Below are positions 47,955-59,721 of a DNA stretch of 64,000 nt, one piece after another; the stretch's first letter is position 1, and each line of letters opens with the position of its first letter. The position numbers and the translations under genes are program-made. The DNA is from Lucifuga dentata (lineage: Eukaryota > Chordata > Actinopteri > Ophidiiformes > Bythitidae), in NCBI GenBank assembly GCA_014773175.1, contig VXCM01001396.1:62001-126000 (forward strand). Reading direction: 5' to 3'. The notes under the pieces are model-generated. The model saw only the letters and a program-made list of their open reading frames with translations. It was not told where the DNA came from and did not search any database.

Positions 47955-49162
47955 GAGTTTAAAGAAACCAAAAATTCACAACCACATTGCTGAGGTTCGC
48001 TTTCATTCCCCTGACACACGAATAGACATCAGAGTCAAAGTTCCATTAAGTGTTTTTCTTATTCCTGTTAAAACTGAATCATTTATTATTGAGGATGATG
48101 TGAAGTGGTTGTTCATCATGTGTTTTCCTTTTCCTTCATTTCTCTCCAACCTGCACTTCTACTGTCTTTCTATTACCTCAGTATTTAAGGCAGCTATTTT
48201 ATTCCCTTCTGTTCCCTCAAGTGTTTTATTTTACTTATCTTTAACTCAATTTGCTGCTTCCCAGTTTTCCTCTCACTGCCCTCTTAATTACTTGACTGAA
48301 CTACTGATTTTTTCTCATTATGCCCCTTCTCTCTCTTTTCTCTTCCTCCATAGGTAACTTTAAGGCAGTCTATCAGCGGGCACAAGCACACACTGCCTTA
48401 TGTAATGAAGATGAAGCTCGGAGGGACTTAGTCCTGGTGGAGAAATTGGACCCAAAATTCAAACCATTTGTCCGCCAGGAGCTGAAAAAGCTGGGGGAGA
48501 ACATCCATAGCAAGCATTCCCGCCAGAAAAAGACTTACTTAGATGCAACTCGGGAGAAGTGGGGGCCCGATGGAAGCAAAGCCAAGGCTGCAGCAGTAAA
48601 AGCAGGAAAGAAGACTGTCAAATTTGCACAGAAAGCGACAGAAGAAAAAACTGAAGCGAATGTGAAGAATGACGCCAGTAAGAGAGAGGAGAAGGAAAGC
48701 ACAAAGAAACCAGCCCCTGCTGAGACAGAAGGAGTGGATGACAAAGAAACAGAGAGGAAGAATCCAGATGTGAAAATAGAACAGTGTAATGAAGACACAG
48801 AGTGTGGGAGAGCGAGTGGAGAGGGGTTAGATAATGAAAACAAAGAGATCGCTGCAGTCCAGGAGGACAGGCAGCGTGCAGCAGATAAACGAGAAAGAGA
48901 TATAGATAGTGGTCCTACACCCACCACAGGCAAAGATAATGTAGTAAGCAAGAGATCAGGATCTGTTAAGAACAGAAAAAAAGGGCAAATGCCAATCAAC
49001 TGCTACAGTGGCTCAAACAGAGCAAGCCAGGAGAACAAAGTCATGCCTGATAATACAGGAAATGGTGACAGTCAATCAGAATCGACCAGTAGGTGCAAAT
49101 TGTCAGCTATAAAGCCAAAGGCCGCAGGGGAAGCTAAGGACAGAAAAAGGTTAGAGGCTTGA
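38858..49162 (+). CDS. AIP/AIPL1-family co-chaperone-like gene with two tandem TPR modules; frameshift and in-frame stop
   Basis: AIP-family proteins join an inactive FKBP-like domain to a TPR domain that binds Hsp90 and clients; AIPL1 serves phosphodiesterase 6. Exons: 38858-38953, 39627-39806, 40480-40666, 41125-41301, 41828-41969, 46387-46988, 47749-47890, 48354-49162. Exon 1 starts [20 protein letters not shown]. Exons 2-3 give the FKBP-like domain ([46 protein letters not shown]), closer to AIPL1 than AIP. Exons 4-6 give TPR module 1 ([55 protein letters not shown]). A Glu/Lys-rich linker follows inside exon 6, then module 2: [58 protein letters not shown] and [15 protein letters not shown]. 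The tail is Lys/Glu-rich. Defects: exon 3 is 187 nt with a 2-base loss near 40557-40566 (KHV then CGMGNMF in another frame), and TAG at 47764-47766 in exon 7. All splice sites look intact. About 778 residues if both defects are errors; otherwise a pseudogene or variant allele. Confidence 0.85.
40400..40456. repeat. Short interspersed-repeat fragment upstream of exon 3
   Basis: The stretch 'gaatagaatagctttattgtcattatacg..acatataatgaaatta' resembles a word common in teleost genomes (ctttattgtcattgtac..acaacgaaatt). It ends about 24 nt before the exon 3 acceptor of the AIPL-like gene, so it supplies part of the intron end. Family uncertain. Confidence 0.45.
41789..41826. repeat. (TG)n microsatellite abutting a splice acceptor
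   Basis: About 18 TG units run directly into the TAG acceptor of AIPL-like exon 5 (exon start 41828). There is little other polypyrimidine between repeat and exon. Confidence 0.93.
42107..43628 (+). mobile_element. RTE-type LINE, 5'-truncated, with 21-bp target-site duplication
   Basis: It carries a 494-codon open frame, 42117-43601, encoding a reverse transcriptase. Motifs are [14 protein letters not shown], a NYRGIKLMS block, [46 protein letters not shown] and [12 protein letters not shown], with the catalytic FADD at residues 244-247. A C-terminal region follows ([32 protein letters not shown]). The style is that of the RTE/BovB group. The apurinic endonuclease domain is absent, so the copy is 5' truncated, and the first codon is GTG rather than ATG. 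The 3' end is short and A/G-rich (gccgaaaggaaaagaagg). The flanks 42086-42106 and 43629-43649 are the same 21-bp word with one mismatch (atagttgtgttaataac/tgaaa). It sits in sense orientation in AIPL-like intron 5. The frame is uninterrupted, so insertion is fairly recent. Confidence 0.85.
44128..44720. mobile_element. TTAA-flanked inverted-repeat element, copy 5
   Basis: Exact TTAA at both ends (TTAAAGGATCGTACCATCC ... CCGTTATGGTCCTTTAA), 593 bp. It has the same interior as copies 2, 4 and 6. It lies in AIPL-like intron 5, about 0.5 kb after the LINE. Confidence 0.85.
44721..46386 (+). other. Remainder of AIPL-like intron 5
   Basis: About 1.7 kb with no further gene. It contains short CA runs and pyrimidine-rich stretches leading to the exon 6 acceptor, cctctttcag. 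ORFs here lack family resemblance. Confidence 0.55.
46989..47748 (+). other. AIPL-like intron 6
   Basis: A 0.76-kb intron, pyrimidine-rich in its second half, with a poly-T run carrying an N seam at 47645. The ORFs in it are compositional. Confidence 0.55.
47912..47948. repeat. (GA)n microsatellite near a donor site
   Basis: About 18 AG units begin 21 nt after the exon 7 donor of the AIPL-like gene. Confidence 0.93.
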
Positions 49163-50243
49163 GAAAAAAAGAAATGTGCAGAGTGTGAAAGAGACGGAAA
49201 GAGAAGTAACAAACAGCCGACTGTGGCAGAAGCTGATATCAAGCAATTCTCAAAAGGAAATATTGATTCTGCCACCTAGAAATCCAAATGTAAACACAGG
49301 CAGAAATATTAATATATACAGCCCATATATAGCATCATGCTCTTTTATGTTTCATAATTCAATTCTCCAAGGGACAAATAGAGGGAGATAAAAGCCCAGA
49401 CTATAGGGTAGGCCAAATACAAAGTTTTTATTTCTATACATAAACAGTAGAAAGCAGCCAGTAACCCACTTGTTATTACAGTAAAAAGCCTTTCTTCAGA
49501 AAACATTTTATACACATTAAAAAATCTCAGAGAAAATACAGTGTTTGAGTGCAGTATGTGTAAAATCAAATCAAAACCATTAAAACAAATATTTGAATGA
49601 TTAATGAGGTATATTAATTCAAAAGGAAAACCTCAGCTCAACAGTTAATTATGATAAGTGATCCGCTGAGTGTGAGCATGTGTGTGTGTGTTGTGTTAAG
49701 GTAGGATAGCGTTATCAAGATCTTGTTTGAGGTTAGGTGATTCATTGCCCTGTCAAACATACAAGCGCACTTGTCCTCCTTGTGAGCTCTGATGCATGAT
49801 ACCAAACATGGATGACGCGATGCAGAGGCAGGGGAGTCATGATAAGAATCATTAGCACGCTGACCTTCTACACGCAGCAGAGAAGAGTGGAGAGCTTTAC
49901 AGATCCCTGCAGCTGTGCCCTCCGTGCCGACTGCTGCCTCTGTGGAGAGCCTTTTACTTCTATCACACAGCCTCAGTCACGCTACTGGGAGAAGGGTTCC
50001 TGTGTGTGTCTGTGTGTGTGTGAAGGCTTTGAGGGCATAAAGGGAGCCACAGTTAGCGCCGTCATCCTCACAGGAATTTGTACGTGTAACATCCGCTGCT
50101 TCAAAGGATCACAGCCAGTGGGATATGGAGGGAAAACAGACCTGTTGTGTGTTTATCTTGTAGTTGGATGACCGTCAAAAGAGCACAACAGATGGCGGTT
50201 TGTGTCTAACTGTATTAAAATGACATGTGTATGAAAATACAAT

Positions 50244-50690
50244 GGACAGTGGGTTCCAAAAGTTTGAGACCACATGGAGAATCTGTGATGTTTTCTGTGT
50301 AAATCTGGAAATGATCAGAAAGTCTGACATCACAAGACTCTTTGGAACATTGTCAAATCATGCTGGGATAACTTGGCTCATCAGGTTTTTCACAAACTTG
50401 TGGAGTCCATGCNACATTGTCAAATCATGCTGGGATAACTTGGCTCATCAGGTTTTTCACAAACTTGTGGAGTCCATGCCAGCTGGAGTGCATGCTGTCA
50501 TTAAAGCAAAAGGGGGGACATACCAAAAACTAAGATATTCTGAAATTCATGTACATTTTTCAAAGATTCAATTTTTCACTCAAATTAAGATGATTTTATC
50601 ATTTGAAATGAAAAATCTTGTATTAAATTCAAAAAGAAGGCAAAATGGAAGCACTTTCACAGCGGTCTCAGACTTTTGGACCTCACTATG
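50244..50690. mobile_element. TA-flanked inverted-repeat element, second copy, with N-seam duplication
   Basis: The left end, 'acagtgggttccaaaagtttgagaccac', and the right end, 'gcggtctcagacttttggacctcacta', are inverted matches to each other and to 21852-22229. The interior words 'catgctgggataacttgg' and 'catgctgtcattaaagcaaaa' match the first copy. An N at 50413 is flanked by a duplicated segment of about 65 bp, so the true element is shorter. Confidence 0.8.
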
Positions 50691-51657
50691 TTTATTCTGT
50701 TCTGCCTCCTCTCCCATCCATTCCCTGGATTGTCTAATAATAAACATGTTGACATGCAGTCCTATGGGGAATGCCTTCTGTTTTTTTTTTTTTTTTTNTT
50801 TTTTTTTTTTTTTTTCATGTGCTGTCACGGTTACATCATTCATGTACCCTCGAAGGACCAACAGATAATATGAAGCTACATATGTGAGGGACAGGGTGAT
50901 CATCACTGTGTAATGAGATGTGCGAATACCATTAAAGACATGTTAAGTGAATAAACACTGACTTGGCTTTTTTTCTCTCTCTGCTCTAACTTTTGAGAGC
51001 TTCAAGTTGTTAAGCAGAGCTGGTGCTGAGACAGATTCAGCGGATGATAATAATCTTCACCAGATAAACAGCGGCAGGCTTCAGTGGTGGTGGTGGTGGG
51101 GTGTTTGGGAAACGAGGTCTTCTCCTGCTTTCCTTAAGGCTATTATCTCTTGTGTTATGGACGGCACATCACCTTTCCTTCACAAACCTGTGGATCTGCA
51201 TCCTTGAGGACAGTTTCCTAGCAACACTAGCAAACCTAAGACGCAGTGAGTGCTGAGGAGGATGATGTCAAATCTGAGCACTATGTGCCTGGAGGGGAGG
51301 AGCTCATAATGAATGTTGCACGTGTGTTTCAAGCTCATTTATCTAATGCTGGGTGGTGAGGTCAGAGATTTAGGATGAATTCCTAACTGTGCATCCTCTG
51401 TTTCATTTGGAGATTTTGCTGTAGCAGGAACATCAAGGACGATCTTTCCCACCATCCCAGGAGCAAGAAACTGAATTTTTTTTGCCTTTCCTCTATTTCT
51501 CAAATCCTTAGTCCATCCAAGTACCCCATAGCATGGGGAATTTTGTGAGAGGTGACAACGTGTGGATGCTCCTGCATGGTGATCTGCACTTTTTCATCTT
51601 TCTCTAACTTTGTCCTCAAAAATAACCATAAGCCTGTGCAGGGACTGAGCTTAGAGA

Positions 51658-51660
<3 letters not shown>

Positions 51661-51703
<43 letters not shown>
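51661..51703. repeat. (CA)n microsatellite
   Basis: A CA run of about 21 units in the convergent intergenic interval. Confidence 0.95.
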
Positions 51704-51705
<2 letters not shown>

Positions 51706-53483
51706 ACACACTTGACAAAATCTCCTTCCCTGAATGAAAAAACACAAAGAAAAAGTGCTTTTTATGTGTGGAAAAACACCATGAGTTCATTTGGTTTTAA
51801 GGCATTAATTGACTGTGCTATGTTTAGAATAGAATGCACCCTACGACACTGATATGATGGCGGGCAAAGCCTCTTCAACCATGCGTCTTTATGTACATCT
51901 AAAAGCAATTAAGCATTAGCAAGGCGGAATGAGGAGTTTGGAGTTTTTAGCAGACAAGCTACTATTCCTTTCAAATCTACATGGAGGGAGGAGATTATTA
52001 ACAATGAACTCAGTGTAGGATCACGTTATGGTGGCGTCCCTCGTCCTCCTGCGGTGTTTGGAATTGGCCTATTGGTGAGAGAGCTTCAGCCTAGCAGCTC
52101 TGTCGCCTGGAATTCCCTCTTTCCTTTTCTCCACACACAGCAGGACGGCACTAAGAGCTCAGAGCGGATGCCTGAATGCTGATATTTATTGGCAGACATT
52201 TCCTCAGCAAGAGCCATTGAGCCGCAGCACAAATTATCTCAAAACTGAGAGCATGTCTGAGTCCTGCAAATGCAAAATCAAAATCTCCGTTTCTATTGAC
52301 ATCTGTATTTGTAATGATGTGATGCATTTTAGTATAGTAGATGTATGTTATTGATCATGCAGGGGGAATTTTGTGTTTTTTGTGTGGGAATGGGTGCATC
52401 GCAAAGTATGGATGTTTACAATTAAGCGTACATGTGTAAAATAGACACACACACACACCATGTGTCTGTGGTTCTTGAACATAAAGGGCTCACTCTTCTA
52501 GAGAATCAGCGGACAAGCAGTTTGAGAGGATTAAAGGAACAGTGTATACACAGGCGCTGTGTTAGTGGGCACTTTGGCTGTCTTAAATAAATCATGATTT
52601 TAACTTCTGATGTGTCATTCTCACAAAGTAAATAAGCTTGTTGTGGGTTCAGTCAATTCCCTGACAGTCTGCACCATGCAGCCACATGAAATAGTTCACC
52701 CAGCCCAGATCTAAGTTACAATGGGGAGCTTTAGCACACCACTTCCCTTCAAAACCTCCCTTCAACAATTTCAAAAAGGGAACAAAACAACAGTGAAGAT
52801 CCAGGCATTCTGACAGAACAAGGGAATATACTTTCTACTCCTTTTTGCGTTTTTCTCCTTTCATGGAAAGTCAGATTTGTGCTGAGGACTGATATAAAGC
52901 TTCACACCTCAAAACAACTACACAGATACTGGTAAGCACAGTGTCTTGGCTGGGCATTAATCTTTTCCTACCCTGACCTGCTACTAATGTTAGTTTCCTT
53001 TGGCTGGTTAACATGGTGTCAGGCCATGCCACGAATGTTAGGCAAGTTATCAAGCACAGCCTGGCCAAAGTAGACATCAGCAAGAGCCTTTAGCAGTTTG
53101 CGTGAAAAAGGCTTTTAGTGCACAGAGTTCCAGTCGAGGGATAGCTCTGGGTATTGTAGCTGCTGGACTGTCACATGGCCTGCTGTTTGGTGGCTTGACC
53201 TTAGCCATACAGAGTTCCAGGCCCATTCTTCCAGGCCCACTCGGAGTTAGATATGTGAGGTGGTGCCTGAAATTCAGAGAAAAGCAGAAAAAACAGAAAC
53301 AGACAATGAAGCGTTTAGACTTTTAGGAACATGTGCACATTTCCCTTTCTTTGTTAAAGTTACAGGCTTTGGACTGCCCTGTACTTGCATTTTGTGCTGA
53401 AAATGCACATTTTGCAAAGTTGACACTTACTCTCTCTGCTACCATCTCTGTCTCCACTTATCTTTCTCTTCTCCTGCTGCCAT

Positions 53484-53638
53484 TTAATCTTCCTCTCCCC
53501 CCTCTCGACTATTGACCCACAGCAGTACATATTTGTTCTCCTCTCCATCGCTCACTCCCGAGGCCAATGCCAGACAAAGACACAGAAAGAGCATGGCTGC
53601 TAATGCCGCTAGTATCCATCCATTCAAGCCAAACTCAC
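53484..53638 (-). other. Open read-through after the drp2 exon, hydrophobic
   Basis: If the donor at 53639/53638 is not used, the frame stays open for about 51 codons to TAA at 53484. It contains LNGWILAALAAMLFLCLCLA, long enough to span a membrane, then ASGVSDGEENKY. Mammalian DRP2 as I recall it has no membrane segment. It may be chance intron translation or an alternative tail. Confidence 0.3.
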
Positions 53639-56034
53639 CCGGTTCTGATGGGAAGACATTTCTCAACTGCTCAATGACCTCCTGGAGCTGTAGCACCGTA
53701 TCCTGCTCGTGCTCTAAGTCGTCTCCTGATACACATGCAAAATATCAAAGGAGTGCAGGTGGGGAACATGATGGACATGTCTGGTTTCAGATTAAACTTG
53801 AACGTATGTGTGAGCTGCACATCTAACTACAAATATCTAACCTGCTGCTTCAGTGTCAGTAGTCTCCCTGCTGGCCGGCTCCCCATGATGACCCCCCCCA
53901 GACACAGGAGAAGACAGGGTTGATGGCTCTGACCCATTGGCCTCTGAATCATCTTTGGGCTGTTAGGGAAGACTGATTCTCATTCATTGCCGTAACTGCT
54001 GAAATTCATCATGTTTCTGACTCCTGAGTCGTTTGCCTTTCATATAGTAATGAATGTGATGGTTAATGGCACCCTGCCAGCAGTCCTCAACTGGCATCTC
54101 TGAGCAGGATTATTAAGAAAATGCAACAGCTGTTACATGCAAGCAGCACAGTACTGAGTTTTGCACTTTGATGAACACAGAGCAAAACATAGAAACAGAA
54201 TTGTGCTGCATAGAGACGGGAGAATGTCTTAAACCACAAGAGATACTTAAAGTGGGTGAAACTATCATTGGTACTGAGAGAAAACATTTTTCACAGGATG
54301 GCATACAATACTTCTGCTAAATTATCTTTCTCCTGCCTTCTCTTTTCTGGTTTTCTCAGTCCCTATTTTCAATCTTTCTTCCTCTTATTCTCATTCACTC
54401 CAGATTAATTTATTTGCTCAATGACCTGTATGTGCAATTTGTATCTTTGCACTGTTACAGTTTACACTTTCTTATATTGGAACCCAGTAACAGTATGTTA
54501 GCTCCCACACTTCTATCCATTGCTTTTTCACACCTTTCCACTAAAGCTGAAATAAGCCTTTTTATTCGCCTGTAGAAAACCTTTAGCCTTACCATCTCTT
54601 TTAACTCATTCTACACTGAATTTCATCCCTGGCTCTTTTATATATTTTACCTACACATGGAATACCTGAATGTCCTGCTCTAACATCTTCAGAATCAAAA
54701 TTTGATGAATATACTGTAATGCTGTAAGGTACCTGTAGCAGTAGCTCCCTGAGCCTGCGCAGCTGGGACTCCAGCTGTTTGTTGTGGTCCTCCAGGATCT
54801 GCATACGAGTTTCCAGACGAGTCTTGTGTTGGCGGAGGACTCGTGCCTCAGCTAGGAGCTCCTCATCCTGCTGCCCATCCGCTGTGGGTGAACCTGGACC
54901 GTCCTCTCCACATTCAGTCAGCATGGGAACTGACGCTGCCTCCTCGTGCTTCCACTTGAGCCGTCTGTACTCTCCCTGCAGCACCCTGGTGGACCCAACA
55001 TACAATACAGACAGAGGGCAAAGTTAACCACATGATGCTAAAGCATATAAAACACTGACAGACACGCAACACATACTGAAGAGCTTCTAAGTTATATTAC
55101 TATGATTTTACAGCATGCATACTTTGCAATACATAAAGTCAAAGCAGCAAGGGGCAAATATGGGGTGAAATATTCTTAATTTTGAATATGAGCTGAAACA
55201 CATCAACCTCCTTTTATCTCTCATATGAGCATAGCAGTAGTTTTACTTGTTTTCTTCAGGTGTGAGCCACATGAGAGCCACAGAAGAGGATATAACCTAA
55301 GATATTGCAGCCCACTAGCCATAAATAATGACAACATCACATTGAGGTGTCATATGGGAGGCGCACAATCAAGAAAACCTGAACTCGGTCAAGGTTGCAG
55401 ACACCCGCCTGGATGTTCATGAGAAATGTGTAGCTACTAGGAGACAACAAACTCAAATTAGATAATAATATCTAAATTAATGTATTTCACAAATGTACCA
55501 CACTTGTTTCATAGCAAAGTATCAGTAAGTTGTACGAGCCGTTTCCTGTCTCACCAAATAATCTGTCAAAGTGTTTGTTTGAAGGAAGAATTACTGATTT
55601 GTCCATGTTATCACAACATTATTCATCAGGTTGTTTGCTGCACTACACAACTACACACAGAAACACATTTCATCTTCTATCTGAAGGGCATTTGAACTCT
55701 TGTAGGATTTAAACATTGAAACATGTTTAATCTCTGCAGAACATCTTTAAAGTGACATCAGATGTACCCAAAAAACAAAACAATGCAACGCCTCCAGATA
55801 AATGCACATATCTCTTACTATACGTGTAAGGACATATGCTGACAAATCACTCCCTAACCAATACTCGTATTCTATCTGCTACATATTTATTTTTAACCTA
55901 TATTCTTATAACCCAGGAAAATATAAACCAGTATCCTCCCATTGGAAGGGATTTCTCTTTCTACAGTATACCTTTCTATCTCTGAGGATATTGGCTCCTT
56001 ATAAGTGGAAAGATCTTTCTCTTTCTATCTCTCA

Positions 56035-56073
<39 letters not shown>

Positions 56074-59000
56074 CTTTCCAACAGCAGCCTTGATTCTTCA
56101 GCAATCCAATTTTCCCACCAGTCTCACTCAGCACATACGCTATATTCTTTTAAGCTATATGGGGCCAGAAACTGGAATAAGTTGCTATTTTTAAAAAATG
56201 GTCAAACTGTGTCTCATGAGAAATATGGCTGTGTAAGTTCACTGCATTTGTCTCAAATTGTTGTATTATTCTTGTTTGTGATTTGGACTGTATTTATTAT
56301 TTGATAACTTAGAAATTTATTTTATTAAGTGGCGCCACCTAGCCACCTGGTCTTACCATCTTGACACTATACAAGGACCACAATGGAAGTAAGTCTTGGA
56401 CTTTGTTGTGCTGTCCTTGACATTTGCGATTTGTTTATTTTCTGTCTCTCAATGTCAAATAAACTAAACTAAAAAAAAAAAAAANAAAAAAAAAAAAAAG
56501 ACATGTCATAAACTACAGACCTGTTCTCATTCTCCAAGCGGGCCAGGGTGCACTGGAGCTGCTCCTTGTCCTGGTGCTCCAGATGGGCCAGAAGCAGGTG
56601 CTGTCCACAGGGTGAGTCATGGTCCAGGGCTGGGCTGGAGTGACGCAGGAGGTACTGATCTTCATCCCTGAGTCCCCCACACAGGAGACAGCACACTGAG
56701 CCACTAGCACACAGCCACCAGCAGCACAAAGCAGAGCCGAGGATGACACAGGACAGCGGATAGACCAAGGCATGGCAAGGCAGAGCCAGGCAGGACAGAA
56801 AGGCATTACAGGACAGGACAGAATAGGACAGGAGATTAAGATGAAGGGAAGGTGGAGTATTATGCTAGGTTCAGAGTCCAAAATCAAACACTTTGTTCAC
56901 CAAAATATTAAAATTCAACTCAGATTTATTAAAAATGAGAAAAGCTTAAGTTACAAGATATATTGTCCAAATAATGAGCACAGAAACTGTAATGTGTAGG
57001 TTTGTAGTAGTAAATGTAAAGCTGTAAACAATTCAGTGAATGTTCATCAGTTATTTTGATTGAAATACAGCTGTTTGTCAAATTGTAGGTTGCAATAATG
57101 ATGTGGGCTATGACATTCTGTTTTAACTGCAAGTTACACTACAGGCCAAAAGTTTGAGGCCACACCCAGATTTAGCATGACCAGAGTGTGTAACAAGTTA
57201 ATCACAAAATGATGTGGGAGAAGGCAGACAGCAGGCTATTGAATAGAATGTTAAAACACATCAGCAAGGGAGTTGGAACACAACTGAGTGCCAGTGCACT
57301 AATACAGACTGGGCATGCCTTCATTAAAAATCATTTCTTAAGCCATTGTGGCTACATAATGTGCTCTTTGACAAATTCTTCATAAAAACTAATTAGTTAC
57401 ATTTAGTTTATATATTTTTATCATTTCCTGTGCAATAAATTGTAAAACAAACAGTGTATTTATGGTTAAAAAAAAAATCTGGGGGTGGCCTTAAACTTCT
57501 GGCCTGTAGTGTACATGCTTTGTATTTTAAACCAAATTATATATCACAGGATATTTATATACTATTTTACCAGCCTGTATATGTCTACAGATGGCCAGAT
57601 CCACTTTAGTCATAGCACACCTCTGCTTCTGTAACATCTGTTGTTTAGTATGTCCTACAGGATACTTAAAATATTTTACCATTCAGTACTTGGCAATAAG
57701 CAGCTACAGCGAACTCTGAACGTCACATAGTAGAGTACAGGAAGAGGGTAAAGCCTTCACAGAGGGGCGGCATAGTACAGAACAGTGAACAGTATGATAA
57801 CAGCCAAGCACCAGCTGGAGGCACAGAGCGCAGTGCAGTACAGAGCCATACAACAGTACAGGCAGGCACTGACAGACAGACAGACAGGTTGCAGAGTAAG
57901 AACAAGATACAAGGGCAGAAGAGCGGAAAGTAAAACTGCTATACTTAAGGAGTAGAAGCGCTGAAATGTATGCACACAGGGACACTCATGCAAAAAAACT
58001 TCATATTAAAACACAAAATAATATTGAAGTATAGGCATGCGCACACACAATATTTTCTGACAAAGCTCATTCGAGTAATAATGCAGATACATGCATGTAG
58101 CAACAAAGATAAAGGGAGCAGGCTTGGGAAGCACAGTGTCAGTAGTAAGAAAGGTTCACTGAAAGATCAAACAGAGCTGAAAGGTGGTGTACTTTTGTCT
58201 ACGCCTAAAAGTAGCTTTTAATGTGGTGTCAATCACAGCTAACACATATAAAAATATTTACACAAAAGTAATGAGCACACTTTGCAATGCATATATACTG
58301 ACATGCACAAATAAAGCCCTTCGAGGACCATACCGGCCATTTTGCATGTTTGAGCCTAATACATTCAATTTTCATACATGTTACATTACTGACAATCATT
58401 TCCCAAAGGATAAAATCATATTTCAGCTTTCCTGATATTTTGCAAAATCTCTTAATCTTTCAAAATCTAATATTCAAGCAATACACCCACTTTAAAAAAT
58501 CGATGTTTCGCCTGCTAATAGTTACGCAGCCTTATGAAGTCACGGTTGTTTAAATTTTTCNAAAAATCGATGTTTCGCCTGCTAATAGTTACGCAGCCTT
58601 ATGAAGTCACGGTTGTTTAAATTTTTCGACAAACGTAGGTCTTCTTTTGGGACTGTATTCCCTGGTGGAGGCATACATTCACTCAGCGCTTTTTATTGCA
58701 CTTAAACGTAATTTTGAAAAATTCCTGAATACATGTTTGTTCGTGATGATGGATTGCCTATCCCAAGAATGTTTCAAGTATCAACAAGTTGATTTTAATA
58801 GCATACCAGAATGAACTGAAACCAATGGCGGTCTGGAAGGCAGGAAATTTTTTTTTAAATTCACTGTTCCAGTAGTATGCTTTTGGAAATGATTGTCAGT
58901 AACGTTATGCGTGTATGAGAATTGAATATATGAGGTTCAAATATGCAAAATGGCTGGTATGGTCCTTTAAAGATCACAAATACCAAGCAGAGCTGTGGGT

Positions 59001-59464
59001 ATACAACAGTGACTCAGTAAAATCCATTAAAAGGACAATCATCTCAAATAGGAAAGAAAGGGTTGACAACTCACACACATTTCAACAAAATGAGACAGAT
59101 TAAAAAGTACATGATCTCAAAGAATCATATCCAGTCTCTTCACACTTTCTTCACTTTCTCCAAAGAGGACTCATGTTGCTTCACTCACATCAAAAATCCC
59201 CATTCTGCTCACTTCTATTACATCACCACCTTCCTGCTACTCAACCAGCTTCTTCAATCACACACTCATTCCCCTCACTTCTAAGCAGGACTTTGTGTAA
59301 TTGGCCCACTGCCACAGAGTTTAATCACAGCAGTCGTGTGTATGATGAAGGGGGAGTGTGTGCACCGTCCTGCTGCGGGTCATTTTCATTATGTGGCTGA
59401 TTATTATAGTGATTACGCAGTTTTTCCTAAACAGACGTACATGTGTGTGCACACACATACACGT

Positions 59465-59500
<36 letters not shown>

Positions 59501-59675
59501 TGTAAGACTATGGCTGTAATGAGGGGGTTTATAGTGCAGGGTGGCAGCATACTCACAGGCTTTCATCAGGAGACAGGCTATCCGTGAAGAATGAACAATT
59601 CTGGCTCTCCATTTCTGCCAATCTACACACACACGCACACATTTTCAAAAATTATACACACATTTCCCACATATG

Positions 59676-59721
<46 letters not shown>

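Larger units (their letters stand above)
49163..53638. other. Convergent intergenic interval between the AIPL-like gene and drp2
   Basis: Holds the 3' UTR of the AIPL-like gene, a TA-flanked inverted-repeat element (50244-50690), a CA microsatellite (51661-51703), two N seams and, toward the right, sequence that should include the drp2 terminal exon or 3' UTR. The final short drp2 exon expected from mammalian DRP2 was not recognised. Confidence 0.5.

Noticed and set aside
48535..48999. A 154-codon minus-strand frame opposite AIPL-like exon 8
   Set aside because: Antisense of the Lys/Glu-rich C-terminal coding exon.
46854..49162. The second TPR module as an independent gene
   Set aside because: Its first TPR is encoded in the same continuous exon (46387-46988) as the last TPR of module 1, in the same frame, with no promoter or start between.
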